From: an uncultured Bacilli bacterium
GTDB lineage: Bacteria > Bacillota_I > Bacilli_A > RF39 > UBA660
Assembly (NCBI GenBank): GCA_934133155.1
Contig: CAKPAT010000042.1
Coordinates: 1 to 10,203 of the forward strand
DNA length: 10,203 nt
Reading direction: 5' to 3'
Shown: positions 1 to 5,324 of the stretch, one piece after another
How positions within the stretch are numbered: the stretch's first letter is position 1
How the letters are laid out: each line of letters starts with the position of its first letter
The notes under the pieces: generated by a model
What the model was told of the DNA's origin: nothing
What the model saw: only the letters and a program-made list of their open reading frames with translations
Database searches by the model: none
Program-made: the position numbers and the translations under genes

Positions 1-229
1 GAAGTTCTAATAAAACCGAAAAATTAGCCGTATCTTTAGTAAATGTTGGCTTATTACTTTCAGAAACATTACCATTTTTCTTATATAAATCAATTGAAGT
101 AATTTCCACATTCCAACTACTGGTAATTGCAGAAGACGAATTTATATCAAGCTTTGAAGAAAAAGCAGAATAACCTATTGCCATTACACATAAAACCAAG
201 CACAAAACAATAATCAAATTTCTCTTCAT
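1..229 (-). CDS. Partial exported surface protein, TasA/SipW-type N-terminus (5' end only)
   Basis: This is the first 76 codons of a gene that runs off the left edge. The ATG at 229 is preceded by a modest AGGA about 9 bases upstream. The N-terminus has basic MKRN, a hydrophobic stretch at residues 5-19 and then GYSAFSSKLDIN at 19-30, consistent with a Sec signal peptide or membrane anchor. The GY-x-AF-x-x-KL-x-I pattern followed by a Trp-Asn-Val-x-Ile strand (39-43) resembles secreted beta-rich proteins with SipW-dependent-type signals (TasA/camelysin-like) that I associate with gut Firmicutes. That resemblance is from memory of the pattern, not from a search. The rest is rich in Ser, Thr and Asn, as expected for an extracellular protein. 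The gene lies just downstream of a putative invertible promoter, which would suit a phase-variable surface protein. The signal sequence is fairly sure; the family is tentative. Confidence 0.6.
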   Translation of the reverse strand, partial: MKRNLIIVLCLVLCVMAIGYSAFSSKLDINSSSAITSSWNVEITSIDLYKKNGNVSESNKPTFTKDTANFSVLLEL

Positions 230-240
230 AATACACATCC

Positions 241-267
241 TATCATATAACGTCGTGTTATATGATA
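241..267. repeat. Left inverted-repeat site (palindrome with 5-base spacer)
   Basis: The arms TATCATATAAC (241-251) and GTTATATGATA (257-267) are perfect reverse complements around the spacer GTCGT (252-256). The inner 17 bases (246-262) recur inverted at 353-369. The site ends 11 bases before the ATG of the surface-protein gene, so in a leftward transcript it would fold into a hairpin directly beside the ribosome-binding site. Confidence 0.85.
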
Positions 268-305
268 AAATAAAGCCACATTTTCACATTTAGTTACGCA
301 TTTTA

Positions 306-334
306 AGGACAAAATAGCTAAATTTTGCTATAAT
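306..334 (+). promoter_or_regulatory. Promoter inside the inverted-repeat-flanked segment, pointing right
   Basis: The -35-like AGGACA (306-311; four of six to TTGACA), a 17-base spacer, and a consensus -10 TATAAT (329-334) with a TG extension (326-327) make a good housekeeping-sigma promoter, with an expected start near 341. No gene lies downstream in this direction. Transcription would cross the right repeat and meet the hairpin and T-tract at 374-401, giving an RNA of about 60 bases. I found no comparably good promoter on the other strand of the segment. Confidence 0.6.
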
Positions 335-346
335 TAAGTCATAATA

Positions 347-375
347 TTAACGTATAACACGACGTTATACGTTAA
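347..375. repeat. Right inverted-repeat site (palindrome with 5-base spacer)
   Basis: The arms TTAACGTATAAC (347-358) and GTTATACGTTAA (364-375) are perfect reverse complements around the spacer ACGAC (359-363). This spacer is the reverse complement of the left site's GTCGT. Core bases 353-369 match the left core exactly when inverted, while the outer arm bases differ (ACG/CGT here, ATAT there). The outer end overlaps the sigE-end hairpin by two bases. Confidence 0.85.
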
Positions 376-401
376 AATCAAGGCAAAACCTTGATTTTTT
401 T
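374..401. terminator. Hairpin terminator at the end of sigE, probably bidirectional
   Basis: AAAATCAAGG (374-383) and CCTTGATTTT (389-398) form a 10-base stem with loop CAAAA. Read rightward it is followed by a seven-base T-tract (395-401), an excellent intrinsic terminator that would stop the promoter at 306-334 before antisense sigE transcription. Read leftward it ends the sigE transcript with a shorter T4 tract and touches the sigE stop codon. Confidence 0.8.
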
Positions 402-1087
402 CATTTACTTAAAAGTCTTAATTTTCTAATAACTTTTTTTTCAATTCTTGAAATATAAGACTGACTAATTCCCATTAAAGATGCCACATCCTTTTGGGTC
501 ATCTCTTCATTCTCAAAAAGGCCATACCTTAAAGCAATAATCTTCCTATCTCTTGAAGAAAGTTTATTAATCTCGTCATAAAGAAGCTTTTTATCAGTTT
601 CCTTTTCCAAATCTTTAGTTACTAAATCACTTTCCGTTCCCAAAATATCCTCCAAATGTAGTTCATTACCTTCCGCATCAAAACTCAAACTATCTTCAAA
701 ACTAACCTCGCCTTTTCTCTTTTTATTTTTCCTTAAAAACATCAAAATCTCATTATCAATACACCTAGAAGCATATGTGGCAAGCTTAATATTTTTATCA
801 AGTTTATAAGTATTAACACCCTTAATCAAACCAACACTGCCAATACTTACCAAATCTTCTAAATCAACACCCGTATTTTCATACTTTTTAGCCAAATAAA
901 CAACAAGCCGCAAATTGTGTTCAATAAGTTTACTTCTCGCAAACTCATCGCCATTCATTGACCTTTTAACATAATCACACTCACACTCCCTAGAAAGAGG
1001 TTCCGGAAGCTTATCCGCACTCCCAATAAAAAAAACACCATCTTTTTCAAAAAGACCTCTAAAAAACAAAACAATCTTCTTAATCAT
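401..1087 (-). CDS. sigE: Sporulation sigma factor SigE (pro-sigma-E, mother-cell specific)
   Basis: An RNA polymerase sigma factor that, after processing, drives early mother-cell gene expression during endospore formation. The 228 residues match the Bacillus sigma-E pattern closely. Region 2 spans about 57-120 (HNLRLVVYLAKKYENTG, then LATYASRCIDNEILM). The linker contains EVSFEDSLSFDAEGNEL, and region 4 has its helix-turn-helix at about 196-220 (TQKDVASLMGISQSYISRIEK). The first 18 residues before FFIGSADKLPEPLS correspond to the removable pro-sequence, which is shorter than the roughly 27 residues cut from the B. subtilis protein but still amphipathic and hydrophobic. It starts 7 bases after spoIIGA stops, with AAAGGGTAGG as ribosome-binding site at the junction. 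SpoIIGA encoded just upstream is the expected activating protease, so the pair is a classic spoIIG operon. SigK is the nearest paralogue, but the partner gene argues for SigE. Confidence 0.95.
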   Translation of the reverse strand: MIKKIVLFFRGLFEKDGVFFIGSADKLPEPLSRECECDYVKRSMNGDEFARSKLIEHNLRLVVYLAKKYENTGVDLEDLVSIGSVGLIKGVNTYKLDKNIKLATYASRCIDNEILMFLRKNKKRKGEVSFEDSLSFDAEGNELHLEDILGTESDLVTKDLEKETDKKLLYDEINKLSSRDRKIIALRYGLFENEEMTQKDVASLMGISQSYISRIEKKVIRKLRLLSK

Positions 1088-1094
1088 AAATAAC

Positions 1095-1856
1095 CTACCC
1101 TTTCATCAACCCATTAAGTAAAATATCACACCCAGACACCTTAAAATTTTCGCTAAAGCCTAAATACACATCATACACACCCGCCCCTTCAATCAAAACA
1201 TCACGCACAAAAATACATTCTAAAACATTAACCCCAGAAATAGTCTTATAAGGCACATAATATTTCTTACGTCTAAACCTATTTTTCATATTAATAAAAA
1301 CCACCATTTTACCTTTAAAAGAAAGCGTATTACCTGTATCTAAATACCCTTTTAAGCAAAAATTCTCACCCCCAATAGAAAACCTAACCGTATAAAAATT
1401 ACTCACCTTAAATTTAAAAAATGAATTCTGCTTAAAATAAATATATAAAATTAAAGGTGAAATTATGAATAAAAAAATCATATTAACTTTAAAACCCGAT
1501 TTAAAAAATATAAGTCCACTATGTTCATAAGAAAATTCCAAATCAAGAAAATACAAAAAACCACCAAACAAAATACTAATAACAAAAAACACCCCAAAAC
1601 ACCTAATAAAATCTAAAGTATCATGAAAACCAAAAGTAACTAAATTCATAATAATACCTAAATAAATCTTTAAAATAAAAAGCTGAATACCATTAACATT
1701 AAAAAATAAAATCAAAATACTTAAACTACCGAAAAAAGCCCCAAGTAAAAGTCTAAAAAGAGAAACCTTCCTTTTTAAAACAAGTGAAGTCGTAACCAAA
1801 AGCAAAAAATCAAAAGCAAAATTCAAAAACAAAAGACCGTCAACATATACAGTCAT
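1095..1856 (-). CDS. spoIIGA: Sigma-E processing peptidase SpoIIGA
   Basis: A membrane-embedded aspartic protease that removes the pro-sequence of sigma-E at the sporulation septum after a signal from the forespore (SpoIIR in B. subtilis). The 253 residues show about five hydrophobic segments (roughly 4-26, 34-53, 57-77, 85-104, 124-142). A soluble C-terminal domain follows, with YLDTGNTL at 171-178, the single Asp-Thr-Gly catalytic motif (Asp173) of the family, which acts as a dimer. The end (VYLGFSE at 230-236, CDILLNGLM at 243-251) matches the usual family ending. It is shorter than the 309-residue B. subtilis protein. The ATG at 1856 has GGTGG about 6 bases upstream. The gene begins only about 20 bases past the T-tract of the proS terminator, so its promoter must overlap that terminator or lie inside proS, unless it depends on readthrough. 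Confidence 0.92.
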   Translation of the reverse strand: MTVYVDGLLFLNFAFDFLLLVTTSLVLKRKVSLFRLLLGAFFGSLSILILFFNVNGIQLFILKIYLGIIMNLVTFGFHDTLDFIRCFGVFFVISILFGGFLYFLDLEFSYEHSGLIFFKSGFKVNMIFLFIISPLILYIYFKQNSFFKFKVSNFYTVRFSIGGENFCLKGYLDTGNTLSFKGKMVVFINMKNRFRRKKYYVPYKTISGVNVLECIFVRDVLIEGAGVYDVYLGFSENFKVSGCDILLNGLMKG

Positions 1857-1873
1857 AAAAAACCACCAAAAAC

Positions 1874-1906
1874 ATTATAAAAAAAAAGACACTAAAATAA
1901 TGTCTA
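1874..1906 (-). promoter_or_regulatory. Possible spoIIGA promoter with a long spacer (tentative)
   Basis: On the minus strand TATAAT (1879-1874) lies 21 bases after TAGACA (1906-1901; five of six to TTGACA). B. subtilis spoIIG is known for an over-long spacer (22 bases) that needs Spo0A~P. I found no clear Spo0A box (TGTCGAA-like) upstream, the -35 overlaps the proS stop and terminator stem, and the leader would be only about 11 bases. This is a hypothesis. Confidence 0.25.
1879..1905 (-). terminator. Intrinsic terminator after proS
   Basis: On the minus strand AGACATTA, loop TTT and TAGTGTCT (1905-1887) form an 8-base stem with one G-U pair, followed by nine T residues (1887-1879). The stem includes part of the proS stop codon TAG (1906-1904), so translation end and termination are superimposed. 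It separates proS from spoIIGA. Confidence 0.85.
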
Positions 1907-3595
1907 ATTTTGCATAAATCCTTTAACTTTATCTAAAACATCTTCAGAAGAAATAACCTCATTAATCTTACCATCACGTGATTTAAACTCTACCATTCCA
2001 TTTAAAGCATCTCTTCCGACTGTAATTCTAAATGGAATACCAATTAAATCCATATCCTTAAACTTAACACCACATCTTTCCGCACGGTCATCAAGTAAAA
2101 CATCAATACCATTTTTATTAAACTCTTCATAAAGCTTTAAAGCAAGACTAACCTGAACATCATCTTTCATATTAGCAGGCACAATACAAACAGTATAAGG
2201 TGCGATAGAAATAGGCCACATAAGACCATTTTCATCAGACTTTTGTTCACAAATAGCCGCCATACATCTTGCAACACCAATACCGTAGCATCCCATATAA
2301 ACAGGTTTTAAATTATTATCCTTATCACTATAATTAAGACCTAAAGCCTTAGAATACTTATAACCAAGTTTAAACGTATTTCCTACTTCAATACCTTTTT
2401 TAAAATAAACATGTCCACCGCACTTAGGGCAAATATCGCCCTCTTTAATATTAACAATATCACCAGATTTATAAATAGAAAAATCTTTCAAATTAACATT
2501 AATATAGTGGTATCCCGTCTTATTAGCCCCACAAACAAAATTACTCATGTTCATAACTTCATTATCAACTACAATCTTAGAAGAAACCCCAACAGGTCCT
2601 AAAGAACCAAAAGTCGCATCAGTAACAGTAGAAAGTTCCTCAACAGTTGCCATAGTAACAGAAGTAGCACCAAAAAGCTTTCTAAGTTTAGTCTCATTAA
2701 GCTCTCTATCACCTCTAATTAAAGCAAAAACAATTTCACCATCAACATTATAAACTAAAGTTTTAACCGTTTTAGAAACAGAAATATTTAAAAATGATGT
2801 AATATCTTCAATAGTTTTAACAGAAGGTGTTGAAATAAGTTCCATCTCTAAAGCATCCTCTAAATCATGACTTTCACATTTAACAGGAGCAACTTCAATA
2901 TTAGAGCCAAAATCACAGCTATCACACATAACTAAAACATCTTCACCAATTTCTGTAACCGCTTGAAACTCTTCAGATAAATCTCCGCCCATAACACCAG
3001 TATCAGCTCTAACAATCCTGTAATCCATACCAAGTCTATCAAAAATATTCTTATAAGCTGTAACCATTTTTTGATAAACAACATCTCCAGAAGCCTCATC
3101 AACATCAAAACTATAAGCATCTTTCATAGTAAATTCTCTAGTTCTAATTAATCCATAACGTGGTCTAGCCTCGTCCCTAAACTTATCTTGAATTTGATAA
3201 ATATTAAAAGGCATATCCTTATAAGACTTAATCTTCGAAAAAGCCGCCATAACAAATAACTCTTCATGCGTAGGTCCTAAACAAAATTCTCTTTCATTTC
3301 TATCCAAAAGTTTAAACATATCACTACCAAAAGAAGAATATCTACCACTTTTTTCAAAAATATCACTAGGAATTAAAGCTGGCATTAAAACTTCATTAGC
3401 ACCTGCCTTATTCATCTCATCACGAATAATAGCCTCCACCTTTTGCTTAACCCTTAAACCTAAAGGCATAAACATATAAACACCACTAGCCTCTTTTAAA
3501 ACAAAGCCACCTCTTGCAAGAAAATTACCACTAGAAGAGTCTTCGTCTTTCGCATCTTCCCTTAAAGTGTAAAAAAAACTGTTACTTAATTTCAT
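1904..3595 (-). CDS. proS: Prolyl-tRNA synthetase (bacterial type, with editing domain)
   Basis: Charges tRNA-Pro with proline in the cytoplasm. The 563 residues have the usual length and order of the bacterial class II enzyme. Motif 1 is at about 50-75. Motif 2 spans about 105-160 (CLGPTHEELF, then FRDEARPRYGLIRTREFTMKDAYSF). The INS insertion, which hydrolyses mischarged Ala-tRNA-Pro, lies at about 224-400, with Lys279 in KTLVY and SLGPVG at 331-336. Motif 3 is GCYGIGVARCMAAI at 435-448, and the anticodon-binding domain runs from about 465 to 563 (GIPFRITVGRDAL). Two Cys pairs, CDSC (224-227) and CPKC (389-392), bracket the insertion as in many relatives. ATG at 3595 has AAAGGGTGA 5 bases upstream. 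It is preceded by its own promoter and a proline T-box, so expression should rise when uncharged tRNA-Pro accumulates. No defects are seen. Confidence 0.97.
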   Translation of the reverse strand: MKLSNSFFYTLREDAKDEDSSSGNFLARGGFVLKEASGVYMFMPLGLRVKQKVEAIIRDEMNKAGANEVLMPALIPSDIFEKSGRYSSFGSDMFKLLDRNEREFCLGPTHEELFVMAAFSKIKSYKDMPFNIYQIQDKFRDEARPRYGLIRTREFTMKDAYSFDVDEASGDVVYQKMVTAYKNIFDRLGMDYRIVRADTGVMGGDLSEEFQAVTEIGEDVLVMCDSCDFGSNIEVAPVKCESHDLEDALEMELISTPSVKTIEDITSFLNISVSKTVKTLVYNVDGEIVFALIRGDRELNETKLRKLFGATSVTMATVEELSTVTDATFGSLGPVGVSSKIVVDNEVMNMSNFVCGANKTGYHYINVNLKDFSIYKSGDIVNIKEGDICPKCGGHVYFKKGIEVGNTFKLGYKYSKALGLNYSDKDNNLKPVYMGCYGIGVARCMAAICEQKSDENGLMWPISIAPYTVCIVPANMKDDVQVSLALKLYEEFNKNGIDVLLDDRAERCGVKFKDMDLIGIPFRITVGRDALNGMVEFKSRDGKINEVISSEDVLDKVKGFMQN

Positions 3596-3613
3596 AAAAT
3601 CACCCTTTCAAAC

Positions 3614-3662
3614 AAAAAAAGAACGGACCTAAGGAGCATATTCAATGCGGTACCATCCTTTT
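3614..3662 (-). terminator. T-box terminator/antiterminator switch of proS
   Basis: Two exclusive folds can be traced in the leader. In the antiterminator, AAGGA (3660-3656), a 7-base bulge UGGUACC and GCAU pair with AUGC and UCCUU (3639-3631), with loop UGAAU. In the terminator, AAAAGGAUGG (3662-3653) pairs with CCGUUCUUUU (3626-3617, with G-U pairs), continued by ACC with GGU, and is followed by a T-tract ending at 3614. The UGGU in the bulge complements the ACCA 3' end of an uncharged tRNA with discriminator A. Confidence 0.85.
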
Positions 3663-3809
3663 ATTAACTTAATTATAGATAACGGTTTTAAAGCCGGAAA
3701 TGTTTGCATTTCTCTCAGAAAGTAGGAATTAAATACTATCATAACTTGTTTTCACTGTCCAAGCTCACTTTTTATGAGGAAATATTTAATATTCTTTCGT
3801 CATCAATTT
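3614..3809 (-). ncRNA. Proline-specific T-box riboswitch (proS leader)
   Basis: The leader binds uncharged tRNA-Pro and lets transcription continue into proS. Stem I can be read directly. The lower helix is GAAAG with CTTTC, followed by TGAGAGA (the GA-rich kink-turn side; UGAC lies on the 5' side). The upper helix is ATTAAATA with TATTTAAT. The specifier loop between them on the 3' side is UCCUA, containing the proline codon CCU (3726-3724) followed by A. A distal GAGCUUGG...GUGAAAACAAG element resembles the conserved stem I tip. A small AAATG-CAAA-CATTT hairpin (3712-3699) and a CGG/CCG hairpin come next, then the T-box sequence GGAUGGUACCGC and terminator. The position just before proS agrees with the specifier. 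Confidence 0.93.
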
Positions 3810-3815
3810 AAACAA

Positions 3816-3844
3816 ATAATATCACATAAAAACTCACTAGTCAA
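3816..3844 (-). promoter_or_regulatory. proS/T-box promoter
   Basis: On the minus strand TTGACT (3844-3839) is followed by a 17-base spacer and TATTAT (3821-3816), with a TG extension one base upstream of the -10. The start is expected near 3809, just before the T-box stem I. The -35 box overlaps the last codons and stop of the upstream permease gene, which is how the compact genome fits two units together. Confidence 0.75.
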
Positions 3845-4889
3845 TCCCTTTTTTCTTGATCCTTAAAATATCTTTTTTAAAATATTTTAAAGTAGCAATA
3901 ATCAAAATAGCTGTAGGAAGTGAAATAACAATGCCTAAAACACCACCTAAAATGCCACCAGCAAATACAGAAACAACAACAACCAAAGGATGAACCTTAT
4001 TGGTCTTACCATAAACAAGTGGATTAATCACATAACCATCAATCATTGAAAATGCCACAAATAAAATACAAGTTTTAATAAATAAATCAGGACTAATCAC
4101 AAAAGCCGTAATACCAGCAATAATATTTGTAATAATACCACCAAAATAAGGAATTAAATTACCAATACCCGCTAAAAATCCTAGCATAAGAGCATTAGGG
4201 TGACCAATAATCAAATAAGCAATTGTATACTCAAAAAATGAAATTAAAATAATTTTCATAAAACCAGATAAATAACTGCCCATTTCCCTATCAAGCATTA
4301 CCACATAATTATAAATCTTTCTAGGTTTTCTTCTAAAATATTCTTTAATAAGCGACCTAATTTTATCCATATCCGCTAAAAAATAAACAAAAGCCGCAAA
4401 AATAATAAAGATCTTAGATGCATAATCAATCGAAATACTAATAACACTTAAAGCACCATTAGAAATATAAGAACCAGCATTTTTCAAAATATCATTAAAA
4501 CTCAAAGATAAAGTATCTTGTAAATCTTTTAAATCAATATTATAAGTACTTGAAAGCTCACGAATAAACGAAATAATACCATTAAATAAACTTGTCATTT
4601 GCGTAATAATAGTTGGTGTAACAAGAGAAACAAAAAGCACCAAAACACCAACAATAAACAAAATAACCGTAACTAAAGCAAGCGGCTTAGGGACATTTTT
4701 AGAGACAAGTTTTCTAACAAAAGGATAAAAAGCATAAGCCAAAGCAAAAGCCACTAAAAAAGGAAAAATGATTTTAGAAACAAGTCCAAAAATACCAATC
4801 CAAAAATCACGTGTTTGATAAACCAAATAAACAATTAAAGCAATTAAAGCAAAATTAATTAACTTATAATCAACCCTATTTTTAAGCAT
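3837..4889 (-). CDS. AI-2E family transporter (UPF0118, YrrI/PerM-like permease)
   Basis: A polytopic membrane protein of 350 residues, the normal length for this family. There are about eight hydrophobic segments (roughly 13-24, 30-58, 70-95, 145-171, 211-229, 235-265, 271-288, 303-335) with a soluble stretch at about 96-145. The signature region is LAGIGNLIPYFGG at 239-251, followed by NPLVYGK at 289-295, both typical. The family name comes from E. coli TqsA, linked to autoinducer-2 export, but members also act in sodium/proton exchange and most are uncharacterised, so the substrate here is unknown. The start at 4889 lies 3 bases after the dtd stop, so it is the last gene of the comN-secDF-rel-dtd run. 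No hairpin terminator follows before the proS promoter. Confidence 0.9.
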   Translation of the reverse strand: MLKNRVDYKLINFALIALIVYLVYQTRDFWIGIFGLVSKIIFPFLVAFALAYAFYPFVRKLVSKNVPKPLALVTVILFIVGVLVLFVSLVTPTIITQMTSLFNGIISFIRELSSTYNIDLKDLQDTLSLSFNDILKNAGSYISNGALSVISISIDYASKIFIIFAAFVYFLADMDKIRSLIKEYFRRKPRKIYNYVVMLDREMGSYLSGFMKIILISFFEYTIAYLIIGHPNALMLGFLAGIGNLIPYFGGIITNIIAGITAFVISPDLFIKTCILFVAFSMIDGYVINPLVYGKTNKVHPLVVVVSVFAGGILGGVLGIVISLPTAILIIATLKYFKKDILRIKKKGID

Positions 4890-4892
4890 AAA

Positions 4893-5324
4893 CTACCCCT
4901 CCAATAAAATAGTAACTGGACCATCATTTTGAATATTTAAAAGCATATCTGCCCCAAAAACACCCGTTTTAACTGGCACAAATAAAGAAAGTTTTTCATT
5001 AAAAATATCATAAAACTCTTTAGCCTTATCAAAATTAAGTACTTTCGCATAACTTGGCCTATTACCTTTTTTTACATCACCATATAAAGTAAACTGTGAA
5101 ATACTTAAAACACTTCCGTGTACATCCAAAATAGATTTATTCATTATACTATTATCATCATCAAATATTCTTAAATTAACCAATTTCCGTACCATATAAT
5201 CAATATTTTTAATATCATCACCATAAGTAAAAGAAACCAAAATAACCATACCAAAATCAATACTAGAAAAATAATCAGAAGTTTTAACTGAAGAAGATAA
5301 ACTTCTTTGAACTAAAACCCTCAT
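4893..5324 (-). CDS. dtd: D-aminoacyl-tRNA deacylase
   Basis: Hydrolyses the ester bond of D-aminoacyl-tRNAs (and Gly-tRNA-Ala), keeping D-amino acids out of translation. At 143 residues it has the family's typical size. Both signature motifs are intact: SQFTLYGD at 76-83, with the active-site Thr80 region, and NDGPVT at 133-138, carrying the Gly-cisPro pair, preceded by GVFGADM at 121-127. The N-terminus MRVLVQR is also characteristic. The ATG overlaps the rel stop codon as ATGA (5324-5321), so the two are probably translationally coupled. The rel-dtd pairing is the standard arrangement in Firmicutes. Confidence 0.97.
   Translation of the reverse strand: MRVLVQRSLSSSVKTSDYFSSIDFGMVILVSFTYGDDIKNIDYMVRKLVNLRIFDDDNSIMNKSILDVHGSVLSISQFTLYGDVKKGNRPSYAKVLNFDKAKEFYDIFNEKLSLFVPVKTGVFGADMLLNIQNDGPVTILLEG

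Larger units (their letters stand above)
241..375. other. Putative invertible promoter element (phase-variation switch)
   Basis: Two palindromic sites, 241-267 and 347-375, carry the same 17-base core in opposite orientation: TATAACGTCGTGTTATA at 246-262 and its exact reverse complement at 353-369. They bracket about 80 bases with a promoter-like sequence reading rightward. Each site has 11-12 base arms around a 5-base asymmetric spacer, the layout of a tyrosine-recombinase crossover site, and the inverted relation predicts inversion, not excision. In the orientation given, the promoter points away from the surface-protein gene at 229 and into a hairpin terminator at 374-401. Inversion between the cores would move the start of transcription from about 341 to about 274, giving a leader of about 45 bases on the surface gene. 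No recombinase gene is in the window. Alternatives are paired operators with DNA looping, or a very small inverted-repeat element. Confidence 0.6.

Noticed and set aside
241..375. Treating the two palindromes as intrinsic terminators or as a CRISPR fragment
   Set aside because: Neither palindrome is followed by a T-tract, and the copies are inverted and only two in number with no regular spacers.
241..375. Miniature transposon with terminal inverted repeats
   Set aside because: No target-site duplication is evident at the outer edges, and each end is itself palindromic around a conserved asymmetric spacer, which fits a recombination or binding site better. Not fully excluded.
2411..2753. Two overlapping plus-strand open frames of 63 and 68 codons
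   Set aside because: They lie antisense inside the well-supported proS gene, have no ribosome-binding sites of note and low-complexity composition; they are shadow frames.
3837..4889. Calling the permease a quorum-sensing autoinducer-2 exporter
   Set aside because: The family name is historical; no luxS or lsr genes are in view and substrates vary within the family.
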